NCBI GenBank assembly: GCA_902799015.1
Contig: CADBZI010000004.1
Span: forward strand, 1 to 64,000
Reading direction: 5' to 3'
DNA from: an uncultured Lachnospiraceae bacterium
Lineage (GTDB): Bacteria; Bacillota; Clostridia; Lachnospirales; Lachnospiraceae
Length of the DNA stretch: 64,000 bases
Part shown: one piece after another, positions 1 through 7,890 of the stretch
Position numbering within the stretch: the first letter of the stretch is position 1
Layout of the letters: each line of letters begins with the position of its first letter
The notes under the pieces: model-generated
Databases searched by the model: none
Told to the model about the DNA's origin: nothing
What the model saw: the letters and a program-made list of their open reading frames with translations, nothing else
Program-made: the position numbers and the translations under genes

Positions 1-2
1 AG

Positions 3-323
3 CTCTCGGGAATACCGCAGGAAAACAGCGTCCTTGCCGAAGGAAAAAGCGAAAGGCTTTGTAATCATTGCATTGAGGAGTTTGAAAAGCTGCTGATAAA
101 AAAGGGTTATTTGGATCATGAACACGTCTGGGAAATCCTTCAGGAAACAGACTACGGAGAAATGGATTACAACTCTTATGGCGGGGGCGTAGAACATTTC
201 GTCGTCACCCTGTATCGCTGCCGCCTGTGTGGTGCTCTGCACAAGGAGTGCCGGGGAGATTTCTGCGGTGACCCGCGGGAATATCTTGAAATAACGGACA
301 CCGACATTGCAATTGCAGAGTGA
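3..323 (+). CDS. Partial hypothetical protein with Cys-rich motifs (5' end outside window)
   Basis: The reading frame is open from the left edge, so the true start lies outside the window; the TTG at 111 is unlikely to be the start because the frame continues upstream without a stop. About 106 residues are visible. Two CxxC-type pairs can be seen, CNHC near the start and CRLC in the C-terminal half, followed by further cysteines (KECRGDFCG), so a small zinc-binding fold is possible. I do not recognise the family. The C-terminus is acidic and ends 19 bases before the ATG of the GNAT remnant. Confidence 0.5.
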   Translation, partial: LSGIPQENSVLAEGKSERLCNHCIEEFEKLLIKKGYLDHEHVWEILQETDYGEMDYNSYGGGVEHFVVTLYRCRLCGALHKECRGDFCGDPREYLEITDTDIAIAE

Positions 324-342
324 TCAAACAGGAAGGAAGTTT

Positions 343-614
343 ATGACCTATGGGAAACTGCTTGCTGCGATAGAAGTATGTCCGGAGGAATGGTCTAACA
401 GGCTGATAATCACAGAGCTGTTTGTATGCGAGGAAATCAGAGGACAGGGCTATGGAAAGAGGTTAATTGATCTCGCGAAGAAGATTACAATTCAAAAGAA
501 ATACCGGGTCCTGATGCTGGAAACGCAGTCTTCCAATGAAAATGCAGTGGATTTTTACCTGCACGAGGGGTTTTCGCTAATTGGTGCTGACATCTGGTTT
601 CGAGTTATCAGTCA
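343..614 (+). pseudogene. Truncated GNAT acetyltransferase remnant
   Basis: The frame encodes the acetyl-CoA-binding core of a GNAT N-acetyltransferase: a motif A of the form RGQGYGKRLI, then LMLETQSSNENAVDFYLHEG, and an ending like GADIWFR. This pattern resembles the C-terminal part of streptothricin-type acetyltransferases. About 90 residues remain, whereas intact members have about 170-180, so the N-terminal half is missing. The 3' end is also lost: after about position 612 the frame simply reads the antisense of yitT up to 789. It is probably non-functional, left by a deletion whose right boundary lies next to the yitT stop codon. Confidence 0.6.
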
Positions 615-1490
615 TCAGCGCCAATCCTCAAAAAAGCCTTCCCCCATTGCCTCGTCCACGTCCCCGACAACAAAGAAAGCATGGGGATCATGTTTTTTTA
701 CGATATCCTTAATAAAGACCAGATCTTTATTGGAGCAGATACAAAGGAGAATCCGCTTGTCATCTCCGGTATACATTCCCCTGCCATAGAGACCGGTGAC
801 CCCGCGGTTTAGGGATGACATAATCTCTTCCGCGATCTGGTCATTCGCGTCAGAGATGATGGTTGCCATCTTCGCGCGTTTTCCCTTATTCAGTACGAGA
901 TCAATTATTTTCCCCATGATGAAGACAGAAATCAACGCGTACAGGGTGTGCTCAACGCCGAAGGTGAGAAGGCCTGCGAATACGATGATCCCGTCAATGA
1001 TCTGGATCAGCCGGCCGACGCTGACGCTGCGGATTTGATGATGCAATGATTCTCCCAGCATGTCTGAGCCGCCTGATGTGGCATGGGCGGTGAGAAGAAG
1101 GCCGGAACCGATACCCATCAGGATGCTTCCATAGATGGAAACGAGCAGCAGATCGTCCGCAATCAGAGTTCTTTCCGGAAGGAAATATAACTCTGCAGTC
1201 AGCAGCAGCCAGACAAATCCGGTACGCAGGATCTGTTTTATTCCCAGCTGCTTCATTCCATACACAAAGACAGGAATATTAAACACAAGGCTGCCCAGCC
1301 ACAGAGGAAAGTCATGGCCGAAAAAGCGCATGGAGACAGAGCGGGTGATGATGGAAAGACCTGACACTCCGCCTGTTACCAGTCCTGCAGGATCATAGAT
1401 GTACTTTGTGGCAACAGCAGTGAGTGTCGCACCCGCGATCAATAAAGGCAGTTCTTTCAGGAATCTTTTTGTATCGAATCTGTTTTTCAT
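615..1490 (-). CDS. yitT: YitT family integral membrane protein
   Basis: A 291-residue protein with about five N-terminal membrane segments (roughly residues 8-190), a glycine-rich GLVTGGVSGLS stretch and a HATSGGSDML motif, all typical of the YitT (DUF161) family. The C-terminal soluble part (about 205-290, ending in GFFEDWR) is the DUF2179 domain usual for these proteins. The molecular function is unproven; roles in transport or export have been suggested for the family. I start at the ATG at 1490 because an AAAGGA site lies 9 bases upstream. The longer frame back to 1688 runs through a hairpin and unrelated sequence. Confidence 0.85.
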   Translation of the reverse strand: MKNRFDTKRFLKELPLLIAGATLTAVATKYIYDPAGLVTGGVSGLSIITRSVSMRFFGHDFPLWLGSLVFNIPVFVYGMKQLGIKQILRTGFVWLLLTAELYFLPERTLIADDLLLVSIYGSILMGIGSGLLLTAHATSGGSDMLGESLHHQIRSVSVGRLIQIIDGIIVFAGLLTFGVEHTLYALISVFIMGKIIDLVLNKGKRAKMATIISDANDQIAEEIMSSLNRGVTGLYGRGMYTGDDKRILLCICSNKDLVFIKDIVKKHDPHAFFVVGDVDEAMGEGFFEDWR

Positions 1491-1523
1491 AAATAAAATC
1501 CTTTCGGTTGTCGTAGGCGGAAA

Positions 1524-1545
1524 CCCACTGCCCTTGGGCGGTGGG
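1524..1545. repeat. Near-perfect hairpin resembling an IS200/IS605-type end
   Basis: Arms CCCACTGCCC and GGGCGGTGGG pair over 10 bp with one G-T wobble and a TT loop. On the minus strand the flanks read CTCC before and TTTCCGCC after. The layout matches a second hairpin at 47145-47167. Subterminal hairpins of this kind are seen at IS200/IS605 ends and in guide-RNA scaffolds of TnpB elements. No tnpA or tnpB gene is nearby, so this would be a relic; the assignment is inference from shape. The rest of the 1546-1820 gap shows nothing further that I can name. Confidence 0.35.
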
Positions 1546-1820
1546 AGGAGCCTTGTAAATTCGTAGCCATTAACCTTGGCTTTCGATGTACTTTTAACCA
1601 TCTGACCAAAATATCTTGTGTTTCCACTGTGGTTACGAAAAGGAATGGTGACACTACACATTTTGAAGGGTATAATATTTATTAGCATTCAACAAGTAAA
1701 GGATGAGATACAGGGAAATACTTGTCGATATTATACAACTGTTTTTAATACCGGGTTTTTAATACTGGTGCCCATCACCCGATATTGATAACTAGGAAGA
1801 AAAGCGTCAAAAACCGAAGT

Positions 1821-2036
1821 ATGAAGGTAATAGCGATCAACGGTTCGCCGCGCAAAAACGGAAACGTTGCCCGGTGTCTGGAGATCATGGCACAAGAATT
1901 CGAGAAGGAGGGAATTGAGGTCGCAGCAAAACTGGCCCGAAATATCGCCTGGACTGTCAAGGTCATCAACGCGGCAAAAGGAACGATTGATCCGCCAAAG
2001 ACGCATAAGCGGACATTTACGAACTTTATTCGGTAA
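1821..2036 (+). pseudogene. Internally deleted NADPH-dependent FMN reductase / flavodoxin-fold protein
   Basis: The first 30 residues (MKVIAINGSPRKNGN then CLEIMAQEFEKEGIEV) are the classic N-terminus of NADPH-dependent FMN reductase-type flavoproteins, with the phosphate-binding SPRKNGN loop. The last 35 residues, ending in TNFIR with LARNIAW before it, look like the extreme C-terminus of the same family. The roughly 110 residues normally between them are absent, and the join keeps the frame. Total length is 71 residues instead of about 180. No clear ribosome site precedes it. This is most simply a gene remnant after an internal deletion. Confidence 0.65.
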
Positions 2037-2095
2037 AGAGGCGTATTTCCGGTATGAGACACACTATGTATCATAGTACATAAGGAGAAAAGAGG

Positions 2096-3211
2096 ATGGA
2101 TATAAGAGACAACCCGTTCAGGCTTGGCTTCGGACTGATGCGCCTGCCCAAAAACGAAGATGGCAGTATTGATATCCCGCAGGTGATGCAGATGGCAGAC
2201 TACTTTCTGGAGGCGGGCGGCACTTATTTTGATACCGCGTATGTATATGATAACGGAAAAAGTGAAGAAGCCTTTAAGGCCGCCGTTGCCAGCCGCTATC
2301 CCAGGGACCGGTATACGCTTGCCACAAAGCTGAATGCATGGCTCCAGTGCCATGATGAAGCCAGCGCGAAGGCGCAGTTTTACACCAGTCTGGAAAGAAC
2401 AGGCGCCGGCTATTTTGATTTCTATCTGCTTCACGCCCTGCAGAGAAACAACTACATGAAATATGACGAATATCATATCTGGGATTATGTGAAGGAACTG
2501 AAATCGAAAGGCCTGGTAAAAAAGTGGGGATTCTCCTTCCACGCGGATCCTGCACTGCTGGAGGAGCTGCTTACACTTCATCCGGACGTGGACTTTGTAC
2601 AGCTTCAGGTAAACTACGCAGACTGGGAGAACCCCGGCGTGGCGTCCAGGCGCAATATGGAAATCTGCAAAGAGCATGGAAAACCCGTGGTGGTGATGGA
2701 ACCGGTGAAGGGCGGTATCCTGGCCGATCCGATCCCGGAAGTGAAGAAGATCTTTGATGCCGTCGCTTCCGACATGTCCTACGCAAGCTGGGCTGTCCGC
2801 TTTGTGGCAAGCCAGAAAAACGTTCTGGCTGTACTCAGCGGGATGAGCAGTCTGGAACAGATGGATGACAACCTGCGTTATATGAAGCACTTTATACCTC
2901 TGAATGCGCAGGAAATGGAAGCGATTCGAATAGCGCAGAAAGCAATCGAGGAGGACCGGTCTATCCCTTGCACTGCCTGTCATTACTGCACGGAAGGATG
3001 TCCGCAGGAGATTCCTGTTCCCGAGATCTTCGCTGTTGCGAACCGAAAAAAAGGAAGCCCGCATTTCCGAACCGTAAGGGAATACGATATCGTCACCCAG
3101 GGGAGGGGCAGAGCAAGCGACTGCATCCGGTGCGGCCAGTGCGAGGGCGCATGTCCGCAGCATCTGCCCATTATCGGGCTGCTGGAAGCGTGCCGGGATA
3201 TGGAAGCGTAA
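2096..3211 (+). CDS. Aldo/keto reductase with C-terminal ferredoxin-like [4Fe-4S] domain
   Basis: A 371-residue member of the aldo-keto reductase subfamily that carries a bacterial ferredoxin tail (COG1453 type). The N-terminal TIM-barrel shows the conserved DTAYVYDNG segment (Asp46, Tyr51), a Lys at about 78 in ATKLNAW, and HALQRNN. The tail has two CxxCxxCxxxC clusters, at Cys292-302 and Cys343-353, each followed by a proline, so two [4Fe-4S] clusters are expected. It probably passes electrons between an Fe-S donor and a carbonyl or similar substrate in the cytoplasm; the substrate is unknown. The ATG has an AAGGAGAAAAGAGG site upstream. It appears to stand alone, 94 bases before the next gene. 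Confidence 0.9.
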   Translation: MDIRDNPFRLGFGLMRLPKNEDGSIDIPQVMQMADYFLEAGGTYFDTAYVYDNGKSEEAFKAAVASRYPRDRYTLATKLNAWLQCHDEASAKAQFYTSLERTGAGYFDFYLLHALQRNNYMKYDEYHIWDYVKELKSKGLVKKWGFSFHADPALLEELLTLHPDVDFVQLQVNYADWENPGVASRRNMEICKEHGKPVVVMEPVKGGILADPIPEVKKIFDAVASDMSYASWAVRFVASQKNVLAVLSGMSSLEQMDDNLRYMKHFIPLNAQEMEAIRIAQKAIEEDRSIPCTACHYCTEGCPQEIPVPEIFAVANRKKGSPHFRTVREYDIVTQGRGRASDCIRCGQCEGACPQHLPIIGLLEACRDMEA

Positions 3212-3305
3212 GGCAGGAGTTACTGTCACGGAACGCGAAGAACGCTAAGGAGCTGTTTTGCGGCAGATCCGAACGACGACGAATCGCAGATGAAAGGCGG
3301 GACAG

Positions 3306-4535
3306 ATGCGCAGACTTGCAAGGACCAGAAGATATTGTCTGTATCTTCTGATGATGCTGGAACTGTTTTTTGGAGCGCTTTTTGCAAGAGCGGATGAAAC
3401 GGAAGGTCTGGAAGAGCCTGACGTGGATTATGACTCTTTCATCGAAGCAATCCATATCGGACAGACACATGTATGGAAACCGTTTGCCGGTTATCCGGAT
3501 CTCCCGGTAACCTATTTGAGCAGCGACCCGGAGACTGCGGAAATAGCCGAAGATGGAACGATCACTCCTTTCGCGGAAGGGGCAGTGACGGTCACGGCAT
3601 CGACCCCGCGGACGGATACACTTGACGCCGGGGAAGCGGAGATGTACTTCTATATCCTTTCGGAAGAGAACGGACTGTATCTCACAGACATGACATGTCA
3701 TTTTTATTTCATGAACGAGCAGTACCAGCCGGGAGAACTGGCCCGTGGCATAGAGAGCGACCTGTGTCTGACACAGCCTGATCTGAAGAAGTATATTCTG
3801 GATTACCTGTCACCGGATCAGTCGAAGTATTATGATCCGGAAGAAGCGGTGCTGACTGCGATCCTGAATTTCGGCGATCAGTATTTCAGTAAAAACAGCC
3901 TCTTCGATGGGTATACCAGCAATTGTGAATCCGGAAAAACAGACTGGATGCAGCTGCTGCGCAGGAAAGAGGGCATGTGCGCTTACAATGCAAGTCTTTT
4001 CTGCTACCTGATGTATCTGGGAGAGCTTCCTGCCATGCAGGTTGACTCGCCCGTTACACAGAAGCGCGGACATAGCTGGAACCTGATTGAGCACGACGGT
4101 TATTATTATAACCTTGAGGAGTATGATTTTCTGCATGAGCCGAAAGAACGGTATGTGATACCGCCTCTTTCCGGGAAGACGGCGGCATACTTCCCCGGTC
4201 ATATCGTGGAAGCGTATGCGGTGCATTTTCCGAAGGAAGGCGTCCTTGACGACACCATGAAGCTGGAGGATCTGGGAAGAGATCTTTCCGAAGTGTGTCC
4301 GGTGCTGATGTATGAGCGGGGGGAAGACGGTACATATCAGGTGCGGTTTGAGGAGATTCGCAAAGGGCACATTCCGGCCTGGGCGGATGGCACTGATCTG
4401 ACGCTGGAAGAAATCACATACAAAAACATGGAAACGAATATGGCGGACGGGCAGTACAACGAAGAAGCCAAGCCGCTGTTTGATGAAGCAAACAGGCTTC
4501 TCTGGGATGAGATCGGCCCTCTGATGGAAGGGTAG
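3306..4535 (+). CDS. Secreted Ig-like (BIG2) plus transglutaminase-like protein
   Basis: A 409-residue exported protein. Residues 1-30 form a signal peptide (MRRLARTRR, hydrophobic core, cleavage near ARA-DE). Residues 60-105 resemble a bacterial Ig-like 2 domain (YLSSDPETAEIAEDGTI, then EGAVTVTAS). The central part is transglutaminase-like: candidate catalytic Cys225 in EGMCAYNA and His256 in RGHSWNL, with a Glu-rich YYNLEEYD where the third acid is expected. The core resembles bacterial surface proteins whose transglutaminase-like domains may act as proteases or cross-linkers. The ATG at 3306 is preceded by a GGCGGG site. The substrate is unknown. Confidence 0.8.
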   Translation: MRRLARTRRYCLYLLMMLELFFGALFARADETEGLEEPDVDYDSFIEAIHIGQTHVWKPFAGYPDLPVTYLSSDPETAEIAEDGTITPFAEGAVTVTASTPRTDTLDAGEAEMYFYILSEENGLYLTDMTCHFYFMNEQYQPGELARGIESDLCLTQPDLKKYILDYLSPDQSKYYDPEEAVLTAILNFGDQYFSKNSLFDGYTSNCESGKTDWMQLLRRKEGMCAYNASLFCYLMYLGELPAMQVDSPVTQKRGHSWNLIEHDGYYYNLEEYDFLHEPKERYVIPPLSGKTAAYFPGHIVEAYAVHFPKEGVLDDTMKLEDLGRDLSEVCPVLMYERGEDGTYQVRFEEIRKGHIPAWADGTDLTLEEITYKNMETNMADGQYNEEAKPLFDEANRLLWDEIGPLMEG

Positions 4536-4581
4536 AATCCGCCTGGAATCAATCACGGTGAAAGAAGGAGGAAGATGGGCC

Positions 4582-4668
4582 GTGAAAAGAAGATTGTGTT
4601 TGATACTGATGGCCGGGTTGATGCTTGGAACAGCCTCCAGTTCCTTTGCGGAGGAAACGGAAAGATAG
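4582..4668 (+). pseudogene. Orphan signal peptide, remnant of an exported protein
   Basis: A GTG start 10 bases after a strong AGAAGGAGGA site opens a 28-residue frame: Lys/Arg head, hydrophobic core LCLILMAGLMLG, small-residue cleavage site SSSFA, then EETER and a stop. It looks like a complete Sec signal peptide with the mature protein missing. The head and the EET start of the mature region resemble the leucine-rich-repeat protein at 6261. It is probably what remains of a deleted secreted protein, or less likely a true small peptide. Confidence 0.5.
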
Positions 4669-4759
4669 ACGCCTTCTTTTCACGAAGCGAAAGCGGTGGG
4701 AGTATGCCATGCTGTGAGGGAGCCATAAACAGAGGGATTATGTGTCTGGAGGAGGAAAA

Positions 4760-6094
4760 ATGGGGTATAGCAAAGACGTAAGTGCGTATGCAGGTGCGCA
4801 TCGAAATATGGTGATCAAGAATGATACGATTTCAGATGCTCTTTACAAGGAGATGGATGTAAAACTTGGACTGCGCGATATCAACGGAAAGGGAGTCGTT
4901 GTCGGACTCACCAATATTTCAGAGATCATCTCTTTTAAAGAGGAAAATGGAAAACGTGTTCCCTGCGATGGAGAGCTCTGGTATCGCGGCCACAATATTC
5001 GGAAGCTGCTTCGTGAATATTCAAAGGATCGGTTTGGCTATGAAGCTCTGGCTTATCTGCTTCTGTTTGGCGAATTACCGGATCCGCTGGATAAGGAAGA
5101 GTTTATCCGTATGCTTACGGTATCCAGAGATTTGCCCACAAATTTCACGCGGGATGTCATTATGAAGGCCCCTACGCGGGATATCATGAACTCCATGACG
5201 CGTTCCATCCTGACGTTGTCATCCTATGATGATGAGGCACAGAACACGGATCTCCGGAATGTCATCCGGCAGAGCCTGAATCTGATTGCGGTCTTCCCTA
5301 TGCTTGCAATCTATGCTTATCATGCATACAACCATTATGAGAATCTTGAAAGCATGTATATTCACAGACCGGAAGACAAGCTTTCCACAGCAGAGAATAT
5401 CCTTCTTATGCTCAGACCGGATAAACAGTATTCCCGGGTTGAAGCCAGTGTTCTTGACGCCTGCCTGATGCTCCATATGGAACATGGCGGGGGAAACAAT
5501 TCCACATTCACAACGCGGGTTGTCACATCCTCTGGTTCAGATACTTATGCCACGATTGCTGCGGCGATGTCATCCCTGAAAGGCCCGCGTCATGGCGGCG
5601 CAAATATCAAAGTCATGCAGATGATGGAAAACATCAGGGAGAACATTACCGACTGGAAGGATGATGATGAGATCAGCGCATATCTTGACAGGATCGTAAA
5701 GGGGGAAGCATTTGACCGCACCGGGTTAATCTATGGAATGGGACATGCGGTATATTCGATCTCCGATCCAAGAGAAAGGATCTTCAAGTCGTTCGTATCT
5801 CAACTGGCTTCTGAAAAGGGCATGGAAGAAGAACTGGCACTTTATAGTAAAGTAGAGGAACTTGCTCCGAAAGTAATTGCAGAGAGAAGACATATCTATA
5901 AAGGAGTCAGTCCAAATGTGGACTTCTACAGTGGGTTTGTTTACAAAATGCTGAATATTCCGACAGAATTATATACCCCGATCTTTGCGATTGCCAGAAT
6001 CGCCGGGTGGAGCGCTCACCGGCTGGAGGAAATCGTTGGGATGGGAAAGATCATGAGGCCTTCCTATGTGTCTGTGATGGAGGAGCTGCAGTGA
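4760..6094 (+). CDS. gltA: Citrate synthase (citrate/2-methylcitrate synthase family)
   Basis: A 444-residue protein that condenses acetyl-CoA with oxaloacetate to citrate. It shows the family landmarks: HMEHGGGNNSTFTTRVV (His239 and His242 region), GPRHGGAN, GMGHAVYSISDPR, and a C-terminal ARIAGWSAHRLEE. The C-terminal half matches the shorter clostridial type that lacks the NADH-binding N-terminal domain of E. coli GltA. I choose the ATG at 4760 because GGAGGAGG sits 4 bases upstream; an upstream in-frame GTG at 4742 has no ribosome site. No aconitase or isocitrate dehydrogenase gene is next to it, so it may serve glutamate precursor synthesis as a single gene. Confidence 0.93.
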   Translation: MGYSKDVSAYAGAHRNMVIKNDTISDALYKEMDVKLGLRDINGKGVVVGLTNISEIISFKEENGKRVPCDGELWYRGHNIRKLLREYSKDRFGYEALAYLLLFGELPDPLDKEEFIRMLTVSRDLPTNFTRDVIMKAPTRDIMNSMTRSILTLSSYDDEAQNTDLRNVIRQSLNLIAVFPMLAIYAYHAYNHYENLESMYIHRPEDKLSTAENILLMLRPDKQYSRVEASVLDACLMLHMEHGGGNNSTFTTRVVTSSGSDTYATIAAAMSSLKGPRHGGANIKVMQMMENIRENITDWKDDDEISAYLDRIVKGEAFDRTGLIYGMGHAVYSISDPRERIFKSFVSQLASEKGMEEELALYSKVEELAPKVIAERRHIYKGVSPNVDFYSGFVYKMLNIPTELYTPIFAIARIAGWSAHRLEEIVGMGKIMRPSYVSVMEELQ

Positions 6095-6154
6095 TTCCCA
6101 TACGCCCGGAGCTGCCTTGATATCGTTGTGCTGCTTCTGAATCTGTCAGAGTCT

Positions 6155-6182
6155 GGGATGGACCGTGTGACCAGTCCATCCC
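6155..6182 (+). terminator. Hairpin downstream of citrate synthase
   Basis: Arms GGGATGGAC and GTCCATCCC pair over 9 bp around a 10-base loop. It lies 60 bases after the citrate synthase stop and 79 bases before the next start. No U-run follows, so it may stabilise the 3' end of the transcript rather than terminate it. Confidence 0.35.
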
Positions 6183-6260
6183 GAATCCCGTTAGAATGGG
6201 TGACGGGGACATCTGCATGAATCACGATGCGGAGCTTACAACTGACGGAGGTAGATTGCG

Positions 6261-7244
6261 ATGAAAAAAGGGCTGTTTGCAGGACTTGCTGTTTTGCTGA
6301 TCTGTATGTTTCCTGTCTGGTGTCATGCGCAGGAGGAGACGGAGACAGAGGTTTTTTACGCAGGGGAATGGGAGTACTGTCTGAACGAAGATGGGACAGC
6401 GACCATATCCCACTGGGAGGGCGAAGCGGAATCGCTGGTGATCCCGGGAGAACTGGATGGGCGCAGGGTGACCGGAATCGGAGATCACGCATTTCTTGCC
6501 TGCACCGGTTTGAAGCTCGTTACAATCCCGGATTCCGTAACAAAGATTGGTCCGAGCGCATTTTATGAATGCTCCGGCCTGACCGGTGTCAAGATCCCGG
6601 ATTCGGTTACAGAGATTGAAGCCTATGCCTTTTGCCTGTGCACCTCATTGAAGGATATGGAGATTCCGGATTTCACAGTGAGGATCGGTAAGATGGCTTT
6701 TACCGCAAGTGCTCTGACAAAAGTGACGATTCCGGCATCCGTAGAGGAGATCGGGAGCTGGGCATTCGGAACCTGCCTTTCTTTGAAAGAGATCGACGTG
6801 GCTCCCGGAAATGAAAACTATGCGGTAATGGATCATGCCCTGACGGAAACAAAAACAAAGACGCTGATCTGTTATCCCTGCGGGTTGACGGATCCGGAAT
6901 ATACGATCCCGGAGGGAATCACCAGGATCGGGCGCAGCACATTTTCGTACTGTGATAATCTGAAACGCATCACGATACCGGAGGGCGTAACCGAGATCGG
7001 CGAGCTTGCATTCTCAAACTGCAGAAGTCTGGCGGAAACGAATATCCCGCAATCTGTGGAGAAGATTGATGATCTGGGGTTTTGTAATTGTCAAAGCCTG
7101 ACGGATCTCACGATTCCTGATTCCGTGATAGAGATCGGGAGAGATGCATTTTACCAGTGCAGCGAACTGACGCTGACGGTATCGAAGGATTCGTATGCGG
7201 AGCAGTATGCAGAAGAAAACGAATTGCCCTTCAGGCAGGCATAG
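6261..7244 (+). CDS. Secreted leucine-rich-repeat (BspA / LRR_5) protein
   Basis: A 327-residue exported protein. Residues 1-23 are a signal peptide ending near CHAQ. From about residue 60 there are roughly eight repeats of about 23 residues built on the pattern TIPDSVTxIGxxAFxxCxxL, the BspA-type LRR_5 repeat. Members are common on gut Clostridia and bind host or partner proteins; no catalytic site is expected. There is no cell-wall anchor at the C-terminus, so it may be released or held non-covalently. The start is supported by GGAGG 9 bases upstream. One repeat is interrupted by a degenerate insert, KTKTLICYPCG, which is a common feature in these proteins. Confidence 0.9.
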   Translation: MKKGLFAGLAVLLICMFPVWCHAQEETETEVFYAGEWEYCLNEDGTATISHWEGEAESLVIPGELDGRRVTGIGDHAFLACTGLKLVTIPDSVTKIGPSAFYECSGLTGVKIPDSVTEIEAYAFCLCTSLKDMEIPDFTVRIGKMAFTASALTKVTIPASVEEIGSWAFGTCLSLKEIDVAPGNENYAVMDHALTETKTKTLICYPCGLTDPEYTIPEGITRIGRSTFSYCDNLKRITIPEGVTEIGELAFSNCRSLAETNIPQSVEKIDDLGFCNCQSLTDLTIPDSVIEIGRDAFYQCSELTLTVSKDSYAEQYAEENELPFRQA

Positions 7245-7306
7245 GATCCTTCCGGGATAGAGGTGATACGTCTTCGCGCAGATTATTTGCTCGCCCGGAA
7301 TAAGAC

Positions 7307-7335
7307 TTGACAGGAAACGGACTTTCCTATAGTAT
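7307..7335 (+). promoter_or_regulatory. Promoter for DUF2325 gene
   Basis: TTGACA at 7307-7312 is followed after 17 bases by TAGTAT at 7330-7335. The first GTTAG/CTAAC palindrome begins at the very next base, so a bound repressor would cover the start site. Confidence 0.55.
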
Positions 7336-7405
7336 GTTAGATGAAGCTAACCGCTGCGCTGATCCGCAGCGGGTTTATAAGGGCATATGGTTAGATATAT
7401 CTAAC
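7336..7405 (+). promoter_or_regulatory. Paired GTTAG/CTAAC operators flanking a hairpin
   Basis: Two inverted repeats with identical GTTAG/CTAAC arms lie at 7336-7351 and 7390-7405; the second, GTTAGATATATCTAAC, is a perfect palindrome. Between them CCGCTGCG and CGCAGCGG (7351-7372) form an 8-bp hairpin with a 6-base loop. The GTTAG/CTAAC arms resemble the core of DtxR/IdeR-family metal-responsive boxes. Metal control of the downstream gene is therefore a reasonable guess but is not shown. Confidence 0.5.
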
Positions 7406-7422
7406 TATCGAAAGGAGACCAT

Positions 7423-7701
7423 ATGAGCGTTGTCATTCTTGGTGGAAATGAATGCATGGAACGGCAGTACTCGAACGTCTGCAAGAAGTACGGATGTAAG
7501 GCAAAGGTGTTCTGCAAGCCCTGCGCAGACATGAAAAGCAGGATCGGGACACCGGACATCCTGATCGTGTTTACGCATACAATTTCCCATAAGATGGTTC
7601 AGTGTGCATTGACCGGACTATGCGGGGAGACAAAAATCATTCGTTCCCACACCAGCTCCATGAACTCACTCAAGGATATCTTAAAGGAGAATGTTGCCTG
7701 A
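7423..7701 (+). CDS. DUF2325 domain protein
   Basis: A 92-residue cytoplasmic protein that opens with the glycine-rich MSVVILGGNE strand and ends with HTSSMNSLKDIL, typical of the DUF2325 family. It contains CKKYGCKAKVFCKPC, four cysteines in a short stretch, compatible with metal binding or redox sensing. No function is established for the family. The ATG has AAAGGAG 6 bases upstream. Two palindromic operator-like sites lie in its leader, which makes a metal- or redox-regulated role plausible. Confidence 0.75.
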   Translation: MSVVILGGNECMERQYSNVCKKYGCKAKVFCKPCADMKSRIGTPDILIVFTHTISHKMVQCALTGLCGETKIIRSHTSSMNSLKDILKENVA

Positions 7702-7890
7702 AGGTAGATACATTTTTTGTATATCCGACGGTATATATGAATCCGGCACCGGATGCTCCTGAGATCGTTCCTGTTGAACGGCTGAAGTACTGGGATGATG
7801 ACGGATATGCCAATCTGCGTTACTTTTACGCACAGATCATGAAGCGGAAGGGAGATATTCCTGAAGAGATCACAACCGAAGAGATCACCC
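7701..7890 (+). pseudogene. Gene scrap with a DUF3089-like start
   Basis: Just after the DUF2325 stop the frame reads KVDTFFVYPTVYMNP, which resembles the start of DUF3089 (lipase-like alpha/beta hydrolases). It then continues as an acidic stretch (DIPEEITTEEITPAE) that I cannot place. It has no start codon with a ribosome site and runs into the antisense of the kinase gene end. It is probably a remnant, and possibly a join of two genes. Confidence 0.3.

Noticed and set aside
1775..3229. 484-codon open frame on the minus strand
   Set aside because: It is antisense to the aldo/keto reductase, which has clear catalytic and Fe-S motifs; the minus translation is His/Arg-rich without domains.
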